From Galerina marginata (lineage: Eukaryota; Basidiomycota; Agaricomycetes; Agaricales; Galerinaceae), in assembly GCA_023014335.1 (NCBI GenBank), contig JAECYW010000008.1, positions 3,038,001 through 3,102,000 on the forward strand: a stretch of DNA of 64,000 bases, given 5' to 3'. The notes under the pieces were generated by a model. The model saw only the letters and a list, made by a program, of their open reading frames with translations. It searched no databases and was not told the origin of the DNA. The position numbers and the translations under genes were made by a program. Each line of letters opens with the position of its first letter. Positions within the stretch are counted from its first letter, which is position 1. Positions 37,755-48,700 of the stretch are shown one piece after another.

Positions 37755-39355
37755 TTAAGGCAAATGCGTTGCCCCATCAAACAGAACATTTAGCCAGGCA
37801 GCCAGGCGTAAGCCTCCCTTCGCAATTTGAGTCTCAATCTGTCAACACCATCCCACCATTGAACTATAGTCCACAACGAGCAGCGTAAACGTCACTCACA
37901 ATGGGCACGGCGTTAGTAAAGTAATCCGATGTGCAGAGGTCTTGACCTGTAGCGAAATCGAATACGAAAGACTAGCGTTCCGTTCAGCCATTAACTTCGG
38001 AAATCAATGGACATGGAACTTACGCAGTCGAAAGCATTGGCATCCGTAGCCCAGGCTACAGGGCAATCGATGATGCCAGCCGGGCTGGTAACAGCCGAGC
38101 ATGAAACCCAAGAGGCAGATTGGGAGGAAAAGTCGCCCGTCTGTTGAAAACTCATTATTTGGGACGAGTTTCAGTTTTACTCTATGAAAGACATACCTGA
38201 ATCCTCGAGACAAGGGCATTAGCCCAAGTCGGGACGTCGTTGTTGTACTTTTCGATAAGAAGCCTGCTAATGATGCCAGTGTCTACGATAATATCCGAAA
38301 ACATTAGCATTCAATATAGAAATAACGATGGCGCATGTTTTACCCCAAACCTAAGAGTTGATGATTTAGGGAAAGACCTCGGTTACGATGATATAGACGC
38401 ACCGAATGAAGATTTGATGTGGATCCGCTGCACTTCACGCTGATCTGATTGCCTCCAAGTTTGAGCGCCTCGACATGGAGCGGTTGCGTGATATCGCCAA
38501 TGAACTACCTCAAGAGGTGTTACGAAACATAGTTCTCGACTTTTCTGACATCACACGTACATGATCTAAAGCGATTGGCGTGGGTTAGCTGACAATTTTG
38601 ACTCGCAAAGTTAAAACACACCCAGGAACTTTAGCGCTTCTTGAATTTGCTCGTCGTCTAATGTATCATCAACAACACGCGTCGTATAATTTGCGATGGC
38701 AGTCACTATGGGCGAAGAGACGTTTATTTCGGGCAGCAGCAGACTGATGGTAACGAGGCTGAACTTACATATGCACCGTCCGTCTGCACAATCTCTGCTT
38801 TCGACTACCGAACACGACGTTGGCGGATTGTCTATTTTCTATCGTTTAGGGTGTGACAGAGACTGTAGATATCAAATACTCGCCTTCTGCGTCGACAAAG
38901 TGGAGGTTCGAGGCCCTACATTGGACTGATTAATGCCTTCAAGTCTACTGATTGTAAATGGATCACCATGCGAAAGAGCTCATGGACTTGATTTCGTCCG
39001 CCCACTGAAGATATTGACAGTATTCAGGACATCGGGATATTTTTTTGAATGGGCAGGCTTACAGTTGCAGCCGGACCAAGTGATTCATTGTACACCGGCC
39101 CCAAAGTGTTCTGGACAAAAGACAGAGCATTCGGAGCGAGAAACTGACGAAAGGCTATTAGACGATTGCAGCTATTTCAAGAGACAAGGATAAACCAACG
39201 GGCATTGCTATGAATCTAAAGCCCAAGGATGAGCTTACTAAATGATATCCAGTCGTCAACTTGACTTACCCGACCGCATGATGCCCACTAGCTCCCCAAC
39301 CGTGCACACCTACTGCCCCAAAAGCCAAACTGAGTAGTATGGCGTTAGCTTTCAT
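37755..39355 (-). CDS. Secreted S1/P1 nuclease, 14 exons including three micro-exons
   Basis: Exons 39355-39270, 39215-39200, 39143-39063, 39004-38967, 38915-38884, 38831-38769, 38705-38622, 38565-38561, 38504-38403, 38350-38344, 38282-38197, 38140-38024, 37971-37900 and 37838-37755 join in frame to 290 aa. The family is the zinc-dependent nucleases that cut single-stranded DNA and RNA and remove 3'-phosphates. A 19-residue signal peptide precedes W20. All nine zinc ligands of nuclease P1 are present at a constant offset of 19: W20, H25, D64, H79, H135, D139, H145, H168 and D172. Exons of 16, 5 and 7 nt are needed to supply FIAMP, the DH of DHFIGD, and the VW of VWDTGII. Intron 5 uses a GC donor (G|GCGAGT). 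Length fits the family. Confidence 0.9.
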
Positions 39356-40521
39356 TGCTCGATGAAGGGAACGGGAACAGGGGATCTGGCGAGAAAAAGA
39401 TATCATTTCGCATCGCAATCCGTTTTGAAGACGATCAGTCTGACACGCTTATCATCGGCCACACTCTACGAGAGCGAGTTTCACATGGTTGAGCACGTTG
39501 ATCGCTATGAGCCACACGGTCTCCAAGCTGCATTGTCGAACATCGTGGCAGACTTGAAGAACAACACCGGCCTATCGGCGATTAGACAAACGTTCGCCAT
39601 GTGGGCAGTGGATACAGTAAATCTGCCTTGGACCCGAGTCCGATACACGCAAGGCTGTACTCCAGGAAGGTCGTGTAGAAAGCGAACATTTGCGACCTCT
39701 GAAAGCATCTGAAGTCGCTTGTCTTAAGTCCAGCGGTTGGAGAACATGAAAACAACGGCTACGCAGACTCGCTTGACTTAAAAAGTGCACATTGACACCG
39801 TGAGTGCAACAGCGATGAAGGACGACTGCGGATGTGACAAAGAATCTCTGTGCTCCATCCAAAGAAGCCCAAGCGTTTAGAGCAGGGTAGGTAGAGTATA
39901 TCCACCACTTGCACCATACGATCAATCTAATAATGCATACCAACTTCCAGATATTTTATGACGAGTCACAAGGAGCGTCTACGGGCAGGTTTGGGTGGTC
40001 GAGTCCGATATGTGGTGGTGTAAGAGGTGCGTTCCCTCACGGCCTAAAGGGTGAGGAGCAGAGTTCGACAGGTGCGGATTGGTATAGATAAATACACACC
40101 TCTTCGCCGACGTGGTCCAGGGACGGGTCCGTGGTACAAGTGTCGACGCCTTCGATACGCTCTGAACAGGCTTAAACAGCCCAGAGAGGTTTAGTGGGAT
40201 ATTCGTCCATTGACAAGGTAGCCGTAAGGATATCTAGAAATAAGACAACGATGTTGAGAGAAAGTTTAGAAAGAGAACCCCGCAGAGAGCGATCGTGGTC
40301 AACGCTGAGCTCAAAAGTGAGGACCTTACCTCATTGTATTCTGATGCTCGAATGCAGAGCCACGTAGACGCATTCCTGTTGCAACCCGGTGGCCCGACTC
40401 AAACTCTTGCCTCTGTTTCGTTGGAGTGGCAGCATCGGCGAGTTGTCTATAACATGCGAACTCGTTCTGGGAGCCCAAGGTCGCCTAGGATCGTGTCACA
40501 CGAACTCAGCTCGATGAGGAA
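39356..40521. other. Intergenic, no gene recognised
   Basis: Upstream region of the nuclease gene; a plus-strand ORF at 39362-39712 (116 aa) overlaps it and has no recognisable feature. Confidence 0.35.
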
Positions 40522-41000
40522 TTACAAGAGCTTGTAAAAGACAGTGGGGCCGAATCCAGTGTCCACCGTCAAAATGGCAACAGAATAACTCGCTGGTCTG
40601 GAAGGGCCACGAGGCATAGTCCCTAGAGCTGCAGATGAACACCTGTCATCAGAATAGACAAACACATTGGGCGAAGAACAAATATACCCGCAGCGAGACC
40701 AGAAAACAAGTTCGGTATAACCGGTTTCGAGGACGGCGAGGACGTCTACGGAGGAGTTCTGCTCGTTGCGACGGTCAACCATCAAAAGGTTCCAATTCCA
40801 GGAAGTAAAATATTATGTAATTGAGTCCTCACCACGTGACTAGAACGCGTCCGGTACAAATTTGATGAAAAGCCGAGTACACGCAAGGTGCCAACCACAA
40901 AAGACCTGGAGATTTCAAAGAATACGGCATAGATAATTGAAGTTAAAGAAGAGATAATTGCAGGCGAGAAGACGACAGCGACATGCGCAAACAAGTCCAT
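40522..41000 (-). CDS. Hypothetical small protein with N-terminal membrane segment
   Basis: Two exons, 41000-40833 and 40758-40522 (74-nt intron, donor GTGAGG), would give about 134 aa. Residues 1-45 are hydrophobic (AVVFSPAIISSLTSIIYAVFF), suggesting a signal anchor. The second exon has no recognisable motif. No homologue is known to me. The frame-consistent junction is the only support. Confidence 0.3.
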
Positions 41001-42754
41001 GGTGCACTATGCGAGTCACGACTCCGACTGATTCCAGCAGTATTATTATATGTGTTTAAAATATTGTAGATTCCGTTCGTTAGTATCAAACCCAACGCTT
41101 TCAGCATTTTTTCTGTCCAAAAGTTAGCAGCGCTCTCGAAGCAGGCTGGAAATTGATAACTCCCTTTCATTCCAAGGGCCCATCCCTCGAACCCGGCATC
41201 TCGGCTTTGGCTCCACTTTCCGTTTTCGTACTTACGTGGCCATGATTAGCGCCCATGAAACACATCCTTCCAGCGAAGTCTCTTTCACTGTAATCCGTCA
41301 CACACCCACATTCTGGGGGTAGAACAATTCAAGGTTAAAGACATATTGATTCCTAGCCACCTACCCTCAACCTTCTTGTATTCACGTGAATGGGGACTTC
41401 ACCGAAGCCGTGCACATTTTCGCCACTCGTCTTGGCTTACGGATAGTCGTCGGTGTCAGTCATATAAGATTTATCATCGCCCTTTTAATTTGGCGTCTGG
41501 AATTCCGAATCATACGCCAAGTAGGTGATCCTTGCTTACATGCCTGCGAAAGAGAATCCGTTATTAGAGGCTCATGTTAAGATTATAGCGATTTAAGTGG
41601 TATGTATTCCGTTTTGAAACTAGCGGACCGCCGGAATATTACCGGTAGTCGATCTAGGTGGTAATGATGGGGTGTCAAGAAAGGCCACAGGTTGAATTTC
41701 CACAGTGTACCGCTATCAGCTCCTTCAATACTCTCCATTCGCACCTGCGCTGGTTCAGACGACGTGATTATTATATTTTACACCTTGATTTCTATCAAGA
41801 AACAGTATACGACCATCGCCAGCAGCATACAGGCGACAGTGTGAGAATTATATTGTTATATCGGACCTATTCAATCACCTTCTCCCGAGGGAGGAACATC
41901 CTGTGCCCTTCTCCCGAAGCAATTCTCAGTCCATTCAATACTGAACTTATGTTGCAAGTATGGTGGATGAGCATGCTAAGAATAGAGCTTTTCCAACACA
42001 GAATTCACCTTCCCCGACATTTGATCGCCGGGAATGATTTTCAATTTCCACTTGCTTCGGGACGAAGCTACGCCTGATGGAGCAAATCACCTCAGAATCG
42101 TCCGTGCTTTCCCAAGCCTCAAATGTTAGAAAATGACTTCACCCCTATCGAAGACGACGACAAGAGGTAGATCATCTGAAACCAATCGATGGGCCTAATC
42201 AATATTTGGCAACAGTACGGCCAAAGTTCCCAGCAAGGTCCGATTTTCCACGTTATTGGATGGATCCTCTAAACCCGAGTGGCCTGCCGGACAATATTAA
42301 ATAGCCATTGAGCTTTGAAATAATAAGAATTACGCTTAAAATAATGTTTACTGAGAACTCATCAAACTGACAGATACGATGCTTTTAATTTCAAGCGGCA
42401 GTCGAAGCACTGCCGGAGGAAGGAAGAAACTTCAATCCACTGAACTTGGAGTATTTCTTAAGCGACGATTATTTCTGAAAAGCATAAATTTGATTTGATT
42501 TACATATTCAACTGCCCATCCCTGATACTAGTAGATTTTTACTTATTTTTCGACGTAGAAAGAATCGTAAAAGCCACAGATTGAACCGACGAAAATACCA
42601 CAAAAAAAGATCACACAGCAGACTTCGTTGGGGCCGGTACTGTCTGTGTATAAGTTGTCGTATACGTTGTCGTGTATATTGATGTATGATTGTGGCATCT
42701 ACTTCGTCGAATTTTGTCAGAGATGATCATATCCGTGGAAGAGAATTGAACGAA
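41001..42754. other. Intergenic, no gene recognised
   Basis: The 139-aa plus-strand ORF at 41658-42077 lacks any domain or start context. Nothing else was supported. Confidence 0.3.
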
Positions 42755-43228
42755 CTAAAGGGGCGAACAAAGGAAGGAACTAATTTGGTTGGTGCCCAAT
42801 CCTTGAAACGCCGAAGAGAAGACGGCGACCGAGGCAAACGAGCTGCAACCAAATGCACTGGAAGAAATGTTCAGTCAGTGAGTGCTTCTTTTGTACATAC
42901 ACGGATCGACTTACGTGAAGAAATTACAGATGAAGCCAGATGGGATACTGACCAACCCGAGGTTGTCGTTGAGAATAGTCAGGCCGCCATTCAAATTTAT
43001 GCAACTCGAATCCGGGACAGGTACGGGGATACACCCGCTTCCAATGGAGAGGCAAAGGTCGGCGACGGGAGTTACATCCTGGCTCTGCGGACGGCCATGG
43101 TGTTAATCATGGACAAGCCATATTTCTGACCTTGAACAACCTACCGGATCCTCTTTCCTAATTTCAAGACCGGGTGCCGCAATAGCGACGGCCACGAGGG
43201 TCGAAAGGATCAAGGCCTTGAATTGCAT
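42755..43228 (-). CDS. Small secreted cysteine-rich protein, member 1
   Basis: Exons 43228-43145, 43084-42915 and 42857-42755 (introns 60 and 57 nt) give 118 aa. MQFKALILSTLVAVAIAAP is a clear signal peptide. The mature part has six cysteines in the pattern C-x6-C-x9-C-x24-C, then two more. Between the third and fourth Cys lies GGLTILN......IPSGF. Exon 2 is 170 nt, phase 0 to phase 2, exactly as in members 2 and 3. A TATATAAA box lies about 70 bp upstream (43303-43296). I do not know the family by name; hydrophobin-like spacing (CC pairs) is absent. Confidence 0.75.
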
Positions 43229-43964
43229 ATTGAGGATGTTGTTATGAGGGCAGTTGCAGGATGCGAACTGAAGTTTGACGAGGAATACCTACCTGTTTAT
43301 ATAGACGCCTGCGCTGGTAACAGGTCTAAATACAACTGTGAGAAGGTTGCTTTTACTTGAATTATTTGCGCTGCATGTGCGTCGCTTTCACGAATATTAC
43401 TGGAAGGTAGGTCAGACCCTATTCCGGACCAGCTTCTCGCGGACTTCACGGTGCATTATGTTGTCACTTGGACTCAATCTACGGTCTCATCTATCGCATT
43501 GTGTCCTTTCGTGGACTGGAAGCACCTGCTGTCCATGGTGATACCTGCCAATCCCACTGCCCAGTGGTCAGATCCGTATTGTCCTCGGGAACCCACCTAT
43601 CATCGTAACCATTTCATGTATTGATAGTAATTTCTGGTAATAAATAACGACTTAGGTTGTACCGCTGCAACAAGTGGAGGTACCTTCGGATGATTTGCCG
43701 CCGAAGAATTTTTTATTATTCCTTTTCGTGATAGTGTTGAGCTCGAATTGGGCCACCATTCATTCGTACCTTATGGGTGAATCTAATTGTATTTCGAACC
43801 ATCCGGAAGAAATGTGTTCGGTCGGGATTTCTCTTCAAGGTAAAATCTAACGTTCAACATTTTTACCTTCCTGTTCTACACCCAAAAATTCGTTCTTTCA
43901 GGTGAGGTAATTTAATTTTCAGTTTACATCTTTAATTGAGACGTAAAGAAGCACTATCTACTAT
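43229..43964. other. Intergenic between secreted-protein genes
   Basis: Contains the TATATAAA box of member 1 (43296-43303); otherwise nothing recognised. Confidence 0.4.
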
Positions 43965-44483
43965 CTATGGTACCGAACACACAAACGAACTTGAGAGGTC
44001 AGTGAAATTTTGGGTCCCAGATATTCCTAAGAGTGATGCGAAGTCAGAGGTACTCCCGTTGACCACGACTTCATCGGATAGCTGGGGAGCTGAGCTAAAG
44101 CATGAAAACGCCCTGTAGGAATTAAAATCGGGTGCAACAATTAGCTTGATACAGATGGCCATAGAACTGGCTTACTCGAAAAAGGTACAAGCAATGCCTT
44201 GAGGTATGATGGCACTCGACACCTCTTTGTTTAAAATGGTGAGACCTCCAGTGAAGCAGATGCATTTTTGGTCCATGAAAGGGAGGCTGGCACAGAAGCC
44301 GCCAAAAGCTGGAGCAGTGCACAGCAGAAGTTTGTTACTAGCGTCCTGATGTCCCATTAAAACCATTTAATTCAGAAGCTCAGTAGCAACCGACAACTGA
44401 ATACCTACCGGCTTTGGTGCAGGCACTCCAAGAACGACCGCAACGAAACTGGCTATCCCGAAAAGAAATTTTGAAGGGAGCAT
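43965..44483 (-). CDS. Small secreted cysteine-rich protein, member 2
   Basis: Exons 44483-44409, 44345-44176 and 44112-43965 (both introns 63 nt) give 130 aa. Signal peptide MLPSKFLFGIASFVAVVLG, then C-x8-C-x9-C-x24-C and three further cysteines, with GGLTILN......IPQG between Cys 3 and Cys 4 and an ending SSSFVCSVP. Exon 2 is again 170 nt and both intron 1 donors read GTAGGT. A TATAAA box is present at about 44612-44607. It is a diverged paralogue of member 1 in the same orientation. The role is unknown; the form is that of a fungal effector-like or cell-surface protein. Confidence 0.75.
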
Positions 44484-45344
44484 TGGAGTTATACGATGGG
44501 CGAGCAGGATGATTCTGTCTGCTTGTTCTAACTGACGATTATTGTTGCTTTCGAAGGGTGATCTCGTTCGGAATTTTCTCAGCACTAGGTCGGGAGAATT
44601 TGCTTGTTTATAAGAGAACATTGATAGAGTTCCTTCAGTTGTAAATCGAAGAAGGCGTGATGTCCGAGCCGATTGATAAAACTTACTTCGGGAGACCGAG
44701 CTGGATAAATTAGAAACGAGCAGTAAGCTCCATGTGTAACAGTGTATATAATTCTAGCGATGGAAAATCGGAGCTTGAGGGCCTGGATCTGAATCAGCGG
44801 CGCGAAACTAAAAATACCACCCGAGATGTATAATGTACACAGGTTCCGACCGCGGAAGGTCCATTAGGCAGTGTCACCCACTTTCTGAATTTGAAGATCC
44901 CACTCGTGGACTTCGTTTAGCCAGATAAATTATTAAATATCAAAGGACCGGAGTTCTTGCTTGTCAAGAAAGGAGAAGCCATCGTCAAATGTTCTTTGTC
45001 CCGTGAACAAGCGAAGCCGATTCCCCTGCTTAGAAATATAATCACAGATACCCGTGATGAAAGGAATACCGTGTATGAAAAGTTTGGTAACAATCTGGGA
45101 GGGGTTGATAATTCGAATCATCTGCTAATTCAATCCTCCTGGGTTCTTACCTGACAGTTGTTCAAAGTTCGAACGCCTCTTCCTTTTTACACGCTCGCAT
45201 TTCGCTATCCTATAAGTATATCGTGTTCAGCTGATACTCGGCCAATAACTCTACAAGAATTTATCAGGCAGAATGGTAGGTTCATCAAGTTAAACTCCTA
45301 TGGGATACCGTCTAATATGTACGTTTTCATCGTAAATTTCGCAG
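44484..45344. other. Intergenic
   Basis: Includes the place where exon 1 of member 3 should lie; only a GTAGGT donor-like site at 45276 is preserved. Confidence 0.35.
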
Positions 45345-45734
45345 TCGATATCCCCCGCGGTTCTGCTCTGCAATTCCAGCAACTTAAATGGAACTTGCAT
45401 CAACGTTTCTCTTGCAGCCGTCGAATGCGTCAACCTCACAGGTCTTCTATCAATTCTCAACAATAGCCTCGCGAGTTTATCGATTCCACTGGGATTTTTC
45501 TGTACACTCTTTGCGTGAGCCAATATTTATGACAACACAATGTATGTCGTATATTCACTTGAAACTCATAGGGAGTCAAATTGCTTACGCATGGACAAAA
45601 CAAAGTTTGATGTGATTGGCCTGTCGGGAGGCATTTGGCCAAGTTTAACAGCGGTTCAAGGAATTGTGGGACTTCAGAATTTCGAGGGATTAACTAATTC
45701 TTTCGTTTGCTCTCCTTTGAGCAGTGGTTGTTAA
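45345..45734 (+). pseudogene. Small secreted cysteine-rich protein, member 3, exon 1 missing or broken
   Basis: Exon 2 at 45345-45514 is 170 nt, phase 0 to 2, as in members 1 and 2, and encodes C-x8-C-x9-C-x24-C with GLLSILNNSL...IPLGF. Exon 3 at 45572-45734 ends NSFVCSPLSSGC, matching the C-terminal SFLCSPL and SFVCSVP of the others. It is on the opposite strand to them. Upstream a GTAGGT donor at 45276 is in the right place, but the only frame that fits it has a stop at 45246 and no signal peptide. So exon 1 seems lost or unrecognisable. Confidence 0.6.
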
Positions 45735-48700
45735 TCATAATGCTAGAGATTTTCTATCGCTATGAAACCAAAAGGGTAGATGACACGCAGGCGCTGCGAT
45801 TTCTGAGCGATTTGGAGAAAACCCCGGTCTGTCAGTACGGTGATGGAACGGGAGTTACATTTTCTATAGCTGAAATGGCCAGTGAATGTGGGATCCAGAA
45901 AGAACACTCGAAAGCGAGCTTTGAGAGTCTGGGACATTCATGACTCGTCTGGCCGATCATGACGCACTTCTAGTGGACATGAGGTCAAGACGGGCATGTT
46001 TGGTCGATCATTATTCATGTGGTCACTTCGGTGATGCTTCGTGTAGAGTCGGCAACTACAGTTCGAGATCTCAAAATGTATGTCAAAGCCGCCCATGACC
46101 CGGACTTTCCATGATCAAGAACCGTCAATGAGAAAGTTGTCTGCTTAAGTAACAGAATCATTCTCATGATCCAGAAGTTGCTAAATTTAGCTGAATGTGC
46201 TATTTACGGACAGGCACCCAGCCCATTCCATTATGGTACCTTTTTCGATATTAATTTGCAAAGGTCGAGATTATTCTATTCATCGTCTACGTAATCGCAC
46301 GATACCTTGTTTAGGACCGTAGGAGCCATTGACGGTTAATTTGAAGGCGGTATTTTCTGCTAAAGTACTTTGCAATATGCGACTCGAGGACTTGAAGTGA
46401 GAAGGAGATTCATACGTGTTTTTCGAGTTTCTCTCACACTGAGGCTTCTTTTCGTTATTTAGGAGAGCCAACGTTGGTGCCAAGACATTGACCAGTGAGC
46501 TCGTTGCCAATAATGCGCGCAGAATTTGAATAAATACTTGTTTTCGACTCCTCGGCGGGTGACGTTCATAGTATATAAAAGTTCTGCATGACTTTCACGG
46601 GGATAGATTCATTCTCTAGCATCTTCCGCCGGACAGTCAACTAGTCACCACTGTTGAATATTAAGAATTTTGCTTGAAGTCGTGGGGCCGTTGGATAAAT
46701 CTAGAATAAGGGGGAGGTGTGGACGGTGCATAAGAACGGTCACCTCGGGGGGTTTGAGTGCAGTAATAAGGGGCCGAAAAGAAGCAAGGCCTTGTCGTGG
46801 ATAATAAGACGAATGTACTTTGCCTGTATGTGCAAGGCTGCGACTTGAGTGAGCTTCGCGTCAATTGTCGGATTTACGGCTAAATTGACTCAGTTAGTAC
46901 ACTGAGAAAACCGAGCTCGGCCAATATTTAATATTTAAGGTTCACTCTGTATATTGAAAGCATTTTATCTTTCTCATGCTCACACAATGCACAGGAAATT
47001 GAATCCTTCCAGGTCGACTAATATAATTTACCTCATATTTTCCGTGATGTTTACAAGAAGCTTCTCCAGATTTTTTTTGTATAAGAACGTTTGCAGGAAT
47101 CCCGTACACATCTACCTAGTAAATAATCATCTGTCAAGCACAAAATATCCCGTGAACCGCAATGATTATTAGTCCGACTCACACGGACAAAACATTGAGT
47201 GCTTCTCCCGAGAGATGCAATTCCTTTGCGGCAGTCCTTGTGGACCTGCCAGCGTAACAGGCGGACCCCATCGTCGGTCGAGCTGTGAGAATTACTGCAG
47301 ATGGATGAGATATCGACAAAATCAGCGCCTCCTGTCGAAATACCTACAACCTACCGACGATCTGCCAATTGGGTCCAACCGGTTTCCCACCGGTAAAAAA
47401 ATATGCGATGTCGAGAGCTTTGCGTTGATCTTTCGTTGGCTGTCGGGCGAAACACGGCCACAGATATGCGGGAGAAGAATGAAAGGCCACGGGGTGAGGT
47501 TCAATGGCTGATGTGGGTTTCAGTTGAGGCCAGATTCAATGAAGACCATGATCGCCGTTTATTTGAGATATAAGGCACAAGTTAATCGCAGTGAGGACTC
47601 TGACTGTACGGCAGGCATTAGAAAGGGCATTCCTGTTCACGTCCGTTTGTAGATTTTAATCAATGAGTTTTCCTGAGACGTCGACATGTATGTAGTGACA
47701 ATCAGGCCCGAGGCAGTGGCTAAGTGCGATGAGTTTGACAAGCGACAATGCGAGGATGGGATTATTTCACAATAAAATTGTGTCAAAGGCCCAATTTTTG
47801 GTTGTACGAGACGATGGCGACCCGACTTACCCAACCCAGAGTTTTGCTTGTCGTCGAATCATGCAAAGGCCAGGTCTGGACTGTGGGAATTTGTTCAGTT
47901 GTCACGTTACCGGCATCGGTCACCGGTCACCCATTATGATTGTTGACGTTTCAACAGCACTGCGTTCCCTTCCTCCTTGCTTCCTCCTGTTCTCAGCTCC
48001 CACTTTTTGCCTGGATTGGTTCCCATTTCTCGAATCTAGCAGGATTTTATCTTTCCCCCCATTAAATGGGTAAAATGCGGAAGAATTCTTCCAAATTATG
48101 TTTGAGCTGCCGTTGAAGCCGACTGTAAGCAGCTCCACACCGTAGAACTCGACGAAATACACTCTTGATGAATACGGAAGCTGGATTGGGAGTGAATGTG
48201 GACGTGTCTTTTGGAACTCCCTCTAGGTCTGTCTCTTACTTGTCGCGTCTGTCACCTTTCTACAATGTGATTCTTCACCCAGGTACGCGCATCAACTGCA
48301 ACACGGAATTACATGGTCAACTTGTAGTCGGTTTACAATACTCTGACCAGCCTCAGCTGCCAGCACCAACTATGAACCGGCGTCTTATACCTCAACACAA
48401 TCAGACTCCTTTTCGTGGTCCTCAAGGCGAGGTTGACTAACGTTTTGCGCGGGATGCTGAGTGGTTCTTGTGCGACGCTGAGAGTGGAAGTGAGTACATG
48501 CTTATTTCCTTTTTATTTGTGCAACGGCTGATCATCTTCGTCTAGTAGAAAATGTCGTACCGTTGGAATAGTTCACAAATTCGTGATAACGTTTAACCCT
48601 TAAATTTTGGTATTCCCTGTTGCTATTCTTGCTCATACGCTCCCTAATACACTGCAACAGGTTCTCTGGAGTCGGGTTCTGATCGCACTCTAACGGTGTT

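Noticed and set aside
46280..46530. Fourth member of the small secreted cysteine-rich family
   Set aside because: The signal-like segment has no ATG and the following DNA lacks the C-x9-C-x24-C exon.
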